A stretch of 59,655 nt of DNA from a virus. A program made the position numbers and the translations under genes. Below the pieces are notes generated by a model that searched no databases, was not told the origin of the DNA, and worked only from the letters and a program-made list of their open reading frames with translations. The stretch is from IMG/VR virus record IMGVR_UViG_3300024348_000038, positions 1 to 59,655 of that record. One strand, 5' to 3'. This document shows positions 17,227 through 25,186 of the stretch, piece after piece; position 1 is the first letter of the stretch; the number at the start of each line of letters is the position of its first letter.

Positions 17227-18756
17227 ATGAGCATAAGGAACAGAGAACTATCTCAATTTGGTTCTTTTATATACATTGATGACGCCACAAAGACCGTTGG
17301 AATTGCAACGACTGCGACTCCTTATGTTGGAATAGGAACCACGAATGCAACTCATAAACTAACAGTTGTTGGAGATACCAATATTTCTGGAGATGCGAAT
17401 GTTACTGGAGTTGTAAGCGCAACTTCTTTTTATCTAAATGGAAACTCTCTTGTAGACGCAGCATTACAAACTTGGGATACCTCTGGTTTTGATATATATC
17501 GATTAACCGGCAATGTTGGTATCGGAACATCAGTTTTTTCATCTAAATTTACTGTATCTGGTGATACTAGTGTTACCGGAGTTGTAACTGCATCAAGATT
17601 CATCTCAACAGTAACAACAGGAACTGCTCCATTTACTGTTTCTTCTCAAACTCTTGTTACAAACTTAAATGCGGATTATCTAAGAGGAAAGACCCCTCCA
17701 ACGGATGATCTTGTAGGAACTACAGATACTCAAACTTTAACAAATAAGACTCTTATATTACCTACCTTTGGTTCAACTGGTGTTGCTTTTAGTGGTTCAA
17801 CCTCTGGTCTTACTACTGTAAGAGCATCTGCAACCGCATCGGGAATTGTTGACATTCCTTCAGTCACAGGAATTCAGACATTTGTTGTAACAAATGCTGT
17901 TGGGGTTGTAACATCCGGAATGATTGCGGACTTGAGTATTGTTAATGCAGATGTTGCTAGCGGTGCGGCAATTGATTATAGTAAATTAAATCTTTCAAAT
18001 TCTATTACAAACAGTGATATTGCTTCAGGAGCAGCAATTGCAATATCAAAACTGGCATCATCAACAATCTCAGGAATCTCTCTTGGAAATAATTTAAATA
18101 ATTTAACTGCTGGTTCCTTTATTAATTATAGTTCTGGAAGCACTTATAACGGTTCATCAGCAATTACCGTATCAGTAGCAGCAACCACGACAAATACTGC
18201 AAATACAGTTGTTGCTCGTAATGCTTCTGGAGATTTTAGTGCTGGAACTATAACTTGTGCGGATGTAAACGCTACGTTTAATCTCCAAGGAAATACTCTT
18301 ATAGTAACAAGGGTTTCTGCTGGATCTACAGTAGGAACTGCTGGTAGTGTTCTTGCATCAACAGGTACTGGTATTCAATGGGTTTCTCAAGCATTTAATC
18401 CAACAACAGGAATAGTTAGTGCAACACAAATAAATGATGCAGGAGGAAATGTCAGAGCACTTACAAACAATATTAAGAGCACATCTTACGTATTAGCAAT
18501 TGGCGATGTTGGTGAATTGATTAATATTTCAACCGGTGGGGTCACAGTTCCTCAAAATATTTTCTCTGCAGGAGATAACGTAACAATTTATAATAACAGT
18601 GCAAGTTCTCAAACAATCACTCAAGGTTCTGGGGTTACTTTAAGACTTGCAGGAACAACCGCAACAGGAAATCGTACATTAGAGTTAAGAGGTTTAGCAG
18701 CAGTTTTATGTGTTGCGTCAAATGAATTTGTGATTTCTGGGGCAGGATTAGCATGA
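17227..18756 (+). CDS. Tail fibre protein
   Basis: 509 residues. It begins MSIRNRELSQFGSFIYIDD, then YVGIGTTNATHKLTVVG and VTGVVSATSFYLNG repeats. Residues ~155-180 contain the NADYLRGKTPP / TDTQTLTNKTL signature of phage fibre proteins. The middle has SGAAIDYSKLNLSNSI twice. The C-terminus (LINISTGGVTVPQNIFSAG, VTIYNNSASSQTITQGSG) looks like the distal head domain of T4-like fibres. The last 4 nt overlap the glycine-rich adhesin gene, suggesting the two act together as fibre and tip, like T4 gp37/gp38 pairs (inference). Confidence 0.8.
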   Translation: MSIRNRELSQFGSFIYIDDATKTVGIATTATPYVGIGTTNATHKLTVVGDTNISGDANVTGVVSATSFYLNGNSLVDAALQTWDTSGFDIYRLTGNVGIGTSVFSSKFTVSGDTSVTGVVTASRFISTVTTGTAPFTVSSQTLVTNLNADYLRGKTPPTDDLVGTTDTQTLTNKTLILPTFGSTGVAFSGSTSGLTTVRASATASGIVDIPSVTGIQTFVVTNAVGVVTSGMIADLSIVNADVASGAAIDYSKLNLSNSITNSDIASGAAIAISKLASSTISGISLGNNLNNLTAGSFINYSSGSTYNGSSAITVSVAATTTNTANTVVARNASGDFSAGTITCADVNATFNLQGNTLIVTRVSAGSTVGTAGSVLASTGTGIQWVSQAFNPTTGIVSATQINDAGGNVRALTNNIKSTSYVLAIGDVGELINISTGGVTVPQNIFSAGDNVTIYNNSASSQTITQGSGVTLRLAGTTATGNRTLELRGLAAVLCVASNEFVISGAGLA

Positions 18757-19634
18757 ATCCTTTTATTCAAACTAGCGACTTATTTCAATATGTCACTTCA
18801 ACACAAGTAAATTTAAATTTGCAGACTATATTTGGTAACACTTTGTATAATGCTGCTTATGGAAAAAGACTTATTATTGCACCGGGAGTAACCATAGGAA
18901 GTAATAGTTCAAGTACAGCAGCTCTCATTATTCCTAGTGGTGTTAAAGGTTTATTAAGAATTGATAATTATGGGTCTATTCAAGGAGCGGGTGGTGCGGC
19001 AAATAGTGGAACTGGAGGAGATGCTATTTCGGCAGCATCATTATGCACCATTAATAATAAAACTGGCGGCATAATATATGCTGGTGGTGGTGGAGGAGGT
19101 GCAGGAGGTAGTGGAGGCACTGGAGGTGGCGGCACCTTTACTACTGAAACTGTATTCAGTTGCGGCGCTGGCGGTTGGGGCGGAGGCTGCCCCGGCGGAT
19201 GCAGTTGTGCTAATTTAGTTTATACTTGCTGCAACCCAAGCACTGGGGGTTTTGATTATTATTGTTACGAATGTACACAAGTCATTTATACTCAGAATTT
19301 TACCAGCGGTGGTGGTGGCGGCGGCGGTGGCGCTGGTGGTAGAGGAAGAGGTTATGATGGTGCATTAGCATCAGGTTCTGGTGGTAGTGGTGGATCTGCT
19401 GGCGGAACTAATGCAGGTACAGGGGGCACTGGTGGTACTGGTGGGTCTGGTGGAGATTGGGGTCAAAGCGGCGCAACAGGAAGTACGGGTGGATCTGGAT
19501 CTAGTGGAAATTATACCGGAGGGTCTGCAGGAAGTGGTGGGGCAGCAGGTGGTCTTGCGGGATTCTATATAAATGGATTGTCTACATATGTTACACTCAT
19601 AAATAACGGAACAGTTGCTGGGAGAACTAATTAA
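18753..19634 (+). CDS. Glycine-rich tail-tip adhesin, gp38-like, with Cys-rich insert
   Basis: 293 residues. An N-terminal ~95-residue part is followed by poly-glycine stretches (YAGGGGGGAGG, TSGGGGGGGGAGG, SGGSGGSAGG) and a short hydrophobic C-terminus. This resembles the T2/S16 gp38 adhesins, whose Gly-rich motifs form a polyglycine-II sandwich that displays receptor-binding loops. Here the loop between Gly blocks (~residues 130-185) carries at least nine cysteines (CPGGCSCANLVYTCC, YYCYECTQ), unusual for a phage tip. It directly follows and overlaps the fibre gene. It may determine host receptor choice (inference). Confidence 0.75.
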   Translation: MNPFIQTSDLFQYVTSTQVNLNLQTIFGNTLYNAAYGKRLIIAPGVTIGSNSSSTAALIIPSGVKGLLRIDNYGSIQGAGGAANSGTGGDAISAASLCTINNKTGGIIYAGGGGGGAGGSGGTGGGGTFTTETVFSCGAGGWGGGCPGGCSCANLVYTCCNPSTGGFDYYCYECTQVIYTQNFTSGGGGGGGGAGGRGRGYDGALASGSGGSGGSAGGTNAGTGGTGGTGGSGGDWGQSGATGSTGGSGSSGNYTGGSAGSGGAAGGLAGFYINGLSTYVTLINNGTVAGRTN

Positions 19635-20119
19635 TGTCAGTTAAATTTACGGTTAGAGAAATTACAACTAATTTCATTACGGTTGATTATGAAGATGGAA
19701 CCTGGGCTCAAGTTCCATTAAGAAATGATTTGACAAGGGATCAAATTGAAAATTTAGTTGCAGATTTTAATCATGCTCAAACAACATTTAAAAAGGTAAA
19801 GGATATTCCTTTTAAAGTTGGAGAAACTGTAACTGCAAAAAATACGAAAGAAAGGAATGAGGAAAGAGCAAAAGAAAACGAAAAATTAAGAAAAAAACAA
19901 TCTATAGATTATAAGCAAATAAGGGCAGAATCATATCCAGCAATAGGTGATCAGTTAGATGCTCTTTATTGGGCTAGAAATGGGGACACCTCCCACTTGG
20001 ATGCTATTGATGAAAAGATTAATGAAGTAAAGGCATCATATCCAAAAAATATGAAACCTATCACTAGAGAAAAATATAATGCTATGATTGAGGAGATTGC
20101 AAATAATGTCTTGGATTGA
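19634..20119 (+). CDS. Fibre-associated protein with YPxIGDQLDALY motif
   Basis: 161 residues. The first ~60 are beta-strand (VREITTNFITVDYEDGTWAQV). The last ~75 are helical, with ESYPAIGDQLDALYWARNG and a closing ASYPKN, the motif found in many phage tail-fibre-assembly or chaperone-like proteins. A related copy of the motif is in the gene at 36294. Start overlaps the stop of the adhesin (TAATG). Probably assists fibre/adhesin assembly. Confidence 0.7.
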   Translation: MSVKFTVREITTNFITVDYEDGTWAQVPLRNDLTRDQIENLVADFNHAQTTFKKVKDIPFKVGETVTAKNTKERNEERAKENEKLRKKQSIDYKQIRAESYPAIGDQLDALYWARNGDTSHLDAIDEKINEVKASYPKNMKPITREKYNAMIEEIANNVLD

Positions 20120-20270
20120 TGATTTAAAAAAAAGAGTTGAAGAACGATTGACAGTTTGTAAAGAGTGTCCATTCTTTCTAAAACCAACGAAACAGTGCAA
20201 AAAATGTGGTTGTTTCCTACCAGCAAAAACTGCAATTCCAGACTCAAGTTGTCCTATTAATAAGTGGTAA
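20106..20270 (+). CDS. Small zinc-ribbon-type protein (DUF6171-like)
   Basis: 54 residues. Pattern CKECPFFLKPTKQCKKCGC, then CPINKW, gives five to six cysteines in the order I recall for DUF6171 phage proteins. Likely binds one Zn or an Fe-S centre. Overlaps the preceding gene by 14 nt and is the last gene before a late promoter. Confidence 0.75.
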   Translation: MSWIDDLKKRVEERLTVCKECPFFLKPTKQCKKCGCFLPAKTAIPDSSCPINKW

Positions 20271-20278
20271 TATAAATA
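20271..20278 (+). promoter_or_regulatory. T4-type late promoter TATAAATA
   Basis: Perfect octamer, 20 nt upstream of ATG 20299. Confidence 0.75.
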
Positions 20279-20298
20279 CTTAAAAATCACTAAAGCAA

Positions 20299-20634
20299 AT
20301 GGCAGTTGCTGAAATCACGAATATAGTTATAGAAAAGGGTACTGATTTTGAGGCAACTTTTAATCTTTTTAACCCAAATCAGTCTGCATCGGTGTTGAGT
20401 GGATTAACAACTACATATGCAACGATTCGCAAATATCCCGATGCAACAAGCGGCGAAGAGTTTTCAAAAACAATCACTGCGGGAACTGGAACTATTAAAC
20501 TCACGTTGACTGCAACACAAACTGCAAATCTCAAAGCAGGTAGAAATTATTTTGATGTTGTTCTCACAATAAATGGGAGAAAAACTAAAGTCATTAAAGG
20601 TACTGCAATCGTAGAAGAGAGTGCATCTGTATGA
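20299..20634 (+). CDS. Small Ig-like/BppU-N-like structural protein
   Basis: 111 residues forming a beta-sandwich pattern: ITNIVIEKGTDFEATFNLF, TTTYATIRKYPD, NYFDVVLTINGRKTKVIKG. This matches the N-terminal domain of baseplate upper proteins, which bind to a virion platform. Late promoter at 20271. It overlaps the next gene by 4 nt, so they may work as a pair. Confidence 0.65.
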   Translation: MAVAEITNIVIEKGTDFEATFNLFNPNQSASVLSGLTTTYATIRKYPDATSGEEFSKTITAGTGTIKLTLTATQTANLKAGRNYFDVVLTINGRKTKVIKGTAIVEESASV

Positions 20635-20969
20635 CTTATAAAGTTACCTTTTCCTCTGGAAACAACTACTCTGCCAAACTTTCTCAACCAACAAATTATA
20701 AAACAACTCTTGGATTTAATGTAGAGATTATGGCACAGAATCTAGACGAACTCTCAGACGTAGAAATCAGTGGTAATAATGATAAATATGTCTTAATGTA
20801 TGATGCTGCAACAGGAAAGTGGAAGGATCGTAATCCTGACGAGGTTCTCAATGCTGCTGCCTCAACAGAAACAACACAACCAGGACTTGTTGGTTATGCA
20901 ACAGCATTTCTGGACCGTGTGGATATTGACCTGGATGATCGTATTAACCTTGATGCGGGCGGTTTTTAA
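20631..20969 (+). CDS. Small structural protein, fibre N-terminal type
   Basis: 112 residues. LDELSDVEISGNNDKYVLMYDAATGKWKDR-type region is what follows the attachment domain of many phage fibres (split here into 'LDELSDVEISGNN' and 'KYVLMYDAATGKW'). C-terminus ends LDAGGF. Probably a connector between virion and fibre. Start overlaps the preceding stop. Confidence 0.65.
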   Translation: MTYKVTFSSGNNYSAKLSQPTNYKTTLGFNVEIMAQNLDELSDVEISGNNDKYVLMYDAATGKWKDRNPDEVLNAAASTETTQPGLVGYATAFLDRVDIDLDDRINLDAGGF

Positions 20970-20972
20970 TAT

Positions 20973-20980
20973 TCTAAATA
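20973..20980 (+). promoter_or_regulatory. Late-promoter-like octamer TCTAAATA
   Basis: Located 27 nt upstream of ATG 21008. It differs from NATAAATA at position 2, so weaker. Confidence 0.35.
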
Positions 20981-21007
20981 CTATTATAATCAAATAGTCA
21001 TAAGAAG

Positions 21008-22972
21008 ATGCCTGCACCAGTACTTCAGTTTAAAAGAGGTAATGCAGGGGTAGCAGGAACCGTACCTGCGCTCCGTCCAGGTGAACCCGCAATTTCGTTA
21101 AACAACTTTGATTTCTTTATTGGTATTGATACCTCTGTCGCAAGTAACAAATTCTTTGGTTCCCATCGCTACTGGGGAAGAGAAGATGGAACTAACTCAT
21201 TAAGACTGAAGTTAGTTGATAAAAATGGAAGCAACTATGTTGCAATCAAGTCACCAAATACTCTTGCAGGCATTGTAACTTATACTCTTCCAGGAACTCA
21301 AGGTGGTGCAAGTTCAGTTCTTACAAATGATGGTAGTGGCAATCTAACGTGGGCAAGTGGATCTGCCAACCCAGTCTTTACTGGTATTGCAACATTCAGT
21401 GATACGACAGATAATACTTTAGGTAATCCTGATACTGGTGCTGTTCAGATTGATGGTGGTGTAGGAATCAATAAGAATGTCACAGTTGGTGGTGGACTTT
21501 CTGTTACTGGACAATCCTACTTTATTGGAACTGCTACTTTCTATGGTGGACAAATCAATCTTGGTGATAGTGATACTGATGATATTGTAGTTGCTGGTGA
21601 GTTTAAGTCTAATCTCATTCCAAGCGATGATGCAACTTATAATCTTGGAACGGTAATAAAAAGATGGAATAATGCCTCTTTTGCTGGTATTGGAACATTC
21701 TCAACAGGTTTAACTGCGGACAATGTTCGTCTTGGGATTGGTGGAAGTGGAGTCGTAGATACTACATCAGGACCTCTTTATCTTGATTCTGCAGGTGGAA
21801 CAACAATTGTTAATGACCGCTTGGATGTTATTGGTGACCTTGACGTAACAGGAAACGTTTATATTGGTGGAACGACGGTTACATTACGTGGTCAAGATGT
21901 AGTTATTGAAAACCGCGACATTCTTCTTGGTTATACCACTTCGGTAACACCAAGTGATACAACCGCAAATCACGGTGGTGTTGCGATTGCATCAACTGAA
22001 GGAACACCTCTAACTTCATTTACTGCAACGGGAATCAATACATTCCCAGACACATACAAGCAATTGATGTGGTTCAGGAGTGGAACTCTTGGATTTGCAA
22101 CTGATGCATTTGCTTTCAACTATGGTGTTGCGATTGGAACTACAACAATGGCAAGTGGGGTTCGCCTTGCTGTTGGGACTGGCGTTACTGTAAGTGACAC
22201 TTCTGTAAGTGCAACAAATTTCTATGGTTCTTTGGTTGGTAATGCATCATCCGCAAACCAAGTTAAGACTATTACTGCAAGTGATACTAATGCAAACTAT
22301 TATGTAACCTTTGTAGATTCTCATAATGGTTCTGCAACAAATGAGACCGTTTATACTGATGATGGTATTTACTACAATCCCGGTGCTAACAAACTTACCA
22401 CGCAACATGCGGAATTTACTGGAAATGTTCTGGTAAGTGGTATTGCAACTGTAGGAACTTCTTTAAGTTCTCCGACAATTAGAACTAATTTAATTAAATC
22501 GTCGGATACGAACGCAACTGCTATTACGATTACTAATAATGATGTTACAGTTGCTGATGACTTAACAGTTAGTGGAAATCTTTATGTAAATGGTAATACT
22601 ACTCAAGTTAATACGTCTTCTATTACTGTAGAAGATAGAACCATTGAACTTGGTGTTGTTGATGGTTCTGCACCATCATCATCTACTACTTGGGACCTCG
22701 GAGTTCTCTTCAACTACTATGATGGGTCTGCTAAAAAATCAGCAGTCATATGGGAACAAGGAGACCAAAGATTTAAGTTAGGTTCTGTAGTTAGTGATGG
22801 TGGAGGAACTGGAAGCACTAATCCACAAATCACCTTTACATCTTTTGCTCCAATTGAAGTTTCCGAACTTTGGATTAATAATACTTGTACAGGCGGTGCA
22901 TCCCAAGTTATTGCATGTTCAGGTGCTGAACTAGTTCTTCAAAATATCACGGTTGATGCTGGAACATTTTAA
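21008..22972 (+). CDS. Tail fibre protein
   Basis: 654 residues. The N-terminus MPAPVLQFKRGNAG with LRPGEPAISLNNFDFFIG is a virion-attachment module common in cyanophage fibres. There follow RLKLVDKNGSNYVAIKSPN, SNLIPSDDATYNLGT, and repeats 'VTGNVYIGGTTVTLRGQDV' / 'VSGNLYVNGNTTQVNTS'. The C-terminus ends with LWINNTCTGGASQVIACS. I recall this N- and C-terminal architecture in the main fibres of P-SSM/S-PM2-type phages. No chaperone domain. Confidence 0.8.
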   Translation: MPAPVLQFKRGNAGVAGTVPALRPGEPAISLNNFDFFIGIDTSVASNKFFGSHRYWGREDGTNSLRLKLVDKNGSNYVAIKSPNTLAGIVTYTLPGTQGGASSVLTNDGSGNLTWASGSANPVFTGIATFSDTTDNTLGNPDTGAVQIDGGVGINKNVTVGGGLSVTGQSYFIGTATFYGGQINLGDSDTDDIVVAGEFKSNLIPSDDATYNLGTVIKRWNNASFAGIGTFSTGLTADNVRLGIGGSGVVDTTSGPLYLDSAGGTTIVNDRLDVIGDLDVTGNVYIGGTTVTLRGQDVVIENRDILLGYTTSVTPSDTTANHGGVAIASTEGTPLTSFTATGINTFPDTYKQLMWFRSGTLGFATDAFAFNYGVAIGTTTMASGVRLAVGTGVTVSDTSVSATNFYGSLVGNASSANQVKTITASDTNANYYVTFVDSHNGSATNETVYTDDGIYYNPGANKLTTQHAEFTGNVLVSGIATVGTSLSSPTIRTNLIKSSDTNATAITITNNDVTVADDLTVSGNLYVNGNTTQVNTSSITVEDRTIELGVVDGSAPSSSTTWDLGVLFNYYDGSAKKSAVIWEQGDQRFKLGSVVSDGGGTGSTNPQITFTSFAPIEVSELWINNTCTGGASQVIACSGAELVLQNITVDAGTF

Positions 22973-22988
22973 TGATTAAATTATAAAT

Positions 22989-22996
22989 TCTAAATA
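22989..22996 (+). promoter_or_regulatory. Late-promoter-like octamer TCTAAATA before terminator
   Basis: It lies immediately before the terminator hairpin at 22996. If active, it would start transcription near the gene at 23022. Confidence 0.3.
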
Positions 22997-23021
22997 AGAG
23001 GAGTTTATCTCCTCTTTTTTT
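22996..23021 (+). terminator. Intrinsic terminator whose T-run abuts a start codon
   Basis: AAGAGGAG (22996-23003) pairs with CTCCTCTT (23009-23016), loop TTTAT, then a T-run to 23021. The ATG of the next gene begins at 23022, so its only SD-like bases (GAGGAG) are in the hairpin. Confidence 0.8.
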
Positions 23022-23210
23022 ATGTCCGAAGAAGATTTGAAGTTAGTTCTTGCAAAGTATCAACAAAAAACATTTGAATTGTTTAATCAAAATATTGTCT
23101 TAGAAACTCAAGTAGAAAAACTTACCTCTGTTGTAAATTCAATGAATATTGAAATTGAAAAAATGAAGAAGTCTAAAAGGGGGACAAAATTAGAAGATGA
23201 TTTCTCATAA
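23022..23210 (+). CDS. Small coiled-coil conserved cyanophage protein
   Basis: 62 residues. Begins MSEEDLKLVLAKYQQKTFEL, then a continuous heptad helix and a basic/acidic tail (KKSKRGTKLEDDF). I recall this protein widely in marine T4-like phages near fibre genes. Probably a trimeric or dimeric coiled coil (virion connector or scaffold). No function assigned. Start is inside the terminator T-run, so its expression may depend on the late octamer at 22989 or on read-through. Confidence 0.75.
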   Translation: MSEEDLKLVLAKYQQKTFELFNQNIVLETQVEKLTSVVNSMNIEIEKMKKSKRGTKLEDDFS

Positions 23211-23213
23211 ATA
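23206..23213 (+). promoter_or_regulatory. T4-type late promoter CATAAATA
   Basis: Overlaps the stop codon of the preceding gene, 55 nt upstream of ATG 23269. Confidence 0.5.
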
Positions 23214-23268
23214 ATAAAAACTCTTATATAAGAGTTCTCTACGGTAGATACCAAAATGCGAGGATTGA

Positions 23269-24852
23269 ATGGCAAATCCTAATATAAGAATTAAACGATC
23301 GGCTGTTCCCGGCAAACAACCAACGGTAAATGACCTTCCGTTGGGGGAACTAGGTCTTAATACATATGATGCAGAGTTATACGCTCGTAGAGAACGTACA
23401 GGAATTGGCACCGATATTGTAAGACTTGGTGCTGGTGCAACAGTTACTAATATTCTTTATGTCACATCAGACGGAATCGACTCCAACACAGGAAAAAAAC
23501 TTGGAGACGCAAAACGAACAATCGGAGCAGCACTCACTGCAGCAACAACAGGAACAGTTATTAAAGTTAGTGCTGGATCTTACGTAGAAAATAATCCTCT
23601 TTCAATCCCCGAGCAAGTATCTATCGTAGGGGACAGTCTAAGAGAGGTTTCAGTAATTCCACAAAATACGAACCAAGATTTATTTTATGTAACTAATGGC
23701 AATTATGTTGCAGAGATGTCGTACACCGGCACTCTAGATGCAGGAAAAGCAATATTTGCCTTTAATCCAGTAGGTGCTGGAACAATCACACAATCACCTT
23801 ATATTCAAAATTGTACTAATTTCATTCCAAATAGTATCGGAATGAAAATTGATGGTAATAATGCTCTAGGTAACACCAAATCTATGGTCCTTGATTCGTA
23901 TACACAATACAATCAAGGTGGAATAGGGGTATCGATTACAAATAATGGTTATGCTCAACTGGTCTCACTGTTCACTATATGCAATGACATTGCAGTTTAC
24001 TGTGGATCTGGTGGGGCTTGTGACCTGACAAACTCAAACTCTTCTTTTGGAAACTATGGATTAGTTGCTGATGGAGTTGGAGCACAAGAGTTTGTTGGTG
24101 TTGTGACAACCTTTGCATCAGCAAATAGTAGTACTTTTGTTGTTGCAGGTCTTGGAAACACTAGACCTTATAGTGGACAGGTTGTTTACTTTGATAAGTT
24201 ATACTATACAGTAGACAAAATTGTAGTTTCTGCTGGAGGAACTGGATATACTTCAACTCCTACAGTTACTATCTCTGCCCCATCAACATCTTGGGGAATT
24301 CAGGCACAAGCAGTCGCTGAAGTTAGTAATGGTACTGTTACTGGAATTGAAATTGTTTCAAGCGGTAGAGGATATGAATCTACTCCATCTATAACAATAT
24401 CTGCACCAAACGTTGGAATTAACACTGCAACTGCAACTCTTTCAATACTTCCCTCATATTACAGTATTGAGAGTTCTACCCCAATTTCTTCTGGTATTTG
24501 TACAATTACTACAACTCAAATTGTTCCTTATGCAGTTGGTGTAGGATCAACCGTTCCATTTTTTAAACAAAGTAGAATACTAGCATCTGGACATTCATTT
24601 GAATACATTGGATCTGGTGTTACAATTGCTAATGCTCTCCCTTCTACTGGGGGTATTCCTATTCAAGATAATGAGGTTGATAATAGAAATGGTGGTCTTG
24701 TAGTTTATACTTCAACCGATCAATCTGGTAACTTTAGAATCGGTGAAGGTGTCGTAATTAATCAACAAACAGGAACTATTTCTGGCAACTTTTATTCCAG
24801 AAGTTTGTTCGCCAATGTTACCCCATTCATTTTAGCACTAGGAGGAGAATAA
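23269..24852 (+). CDS. Beta-helix virion protein (pectin-lyase-like fold)
   Basis: 527 residues. MANPNIRIKRSAVPGKQPTV then LGELGLNTYDAELYARR is a virion-attachment N-terminus. Residues ~60-130 (ILYVTSDGIDSNTG, GTVIKVSAGSYVENNP) start a beta-helix. Residues ~235-270 (YCGSGGACDLTNSNSSFG) are the same element as in the 1999-residue protein at 8892. Two GxGY modules follow (GGTGYTSTPTVTISAPS and SGRGYESTPSITISAPN). The C-terminus 'YTSTDQSGNFRIGEG' is typical of such fibres. SD GAGG. Likely an alternative or companion of the giant fibre. Confidence 0.75.
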   Translation: MANPNIRIKRSAVPGKQPTVNDLPLGELGLNTYDAELYARRERTGIGTDIVRLGAGATVTNILYVTSDGIDSNTGKKLGDAKRTIGAALTAATTGTVIKVSAGSYVENNPLSIPEQVSIVGDSLREVSVIPQNTNQDLFYVTNGNYVAEMSYTGTLDAGKAIFAFNPVGAGTITQSPYIQNCTNFIPNSIGMKIDGNNALGNTKSMVLDSYTQYNQGGIGVSITNNGYAQLVSLFTICNDIAVYCGSGGACDLTNSNSSFGNYGLVADGVGAQEFVGVVTTFASANSSTFVVAGLGNTRPYSGQVVYFDKLYYTVDKIVVSAGGTGYTSTPTVTISAPSTSWGIQAQAVAEVSNGTVTGIEIVSSGRGYESTPSITISAPNVGINTATATLSILPSYYSIESSTPISSGICTITTTQIVPYAVGVGSTVPFFKQSRILASGHSFEYIGSGVTIANALPSTGGIPIQDNEVDNRNGGLVVYTSTDQSGNFRIGEGVVINQQTGTISGNFYSRSLFANVTPFILALGGE

Positions 24853-24855
24853 GAC

Positions 24856-25185
24856 ATGGCTTTACCACTTAATGTATTTCAAACTGTCACTGCTGTTGTA
24901 GGAATTAGTTCAACGGAAGTATATACTGCACCAGTTGGTTATACTGGAGTAGTTCTTCTTGCACAAGTTGCAAATATTGGAGGAACGTCTCATGATGTTA
25001 CTTTCATTCATCGTAGAAGTTCAACTGACACTGAAATTGTAAAAGATTTTCCAATCTCTGCCAATGATAGTGCAAGTCTTTTTTCTGGCAAATTGGTACT
25101 TGAGTCAGGTGATAAATTGGTTATATCAGGCAGTAATGCTACCAATCTCAAATTTATTGCAAGTATTTTAGAAACTCTAAACTAA
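24856..25185 (+). CDS. Small beta-sandwich structural protein
   Basis: 109 residues with alternating strands (TEVYTAPVGYTGVVLLAQVAN, VTFIHRRSSTDTE, DKLVISGSNATNLKFI; each broken here). It resembles small proteins found between fibre genes of cyanophages, and the genes at 14892 (minus) and 26682. Strong SD (GGAGGAG). The stop-to-start distance on both sides is under 4 nt. Confidence 0.7.
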   Translation: MALPLNVFQTVTAVVGISSTEVYTAPVGYTGVVLLAQVANIGGTSHDVTFIHRRSSTDTEIVKDFPISANDSASLFSGKLVLESGDKLVISGSNATNLKFIASILETLN

Positions 25186-25186
25186 G

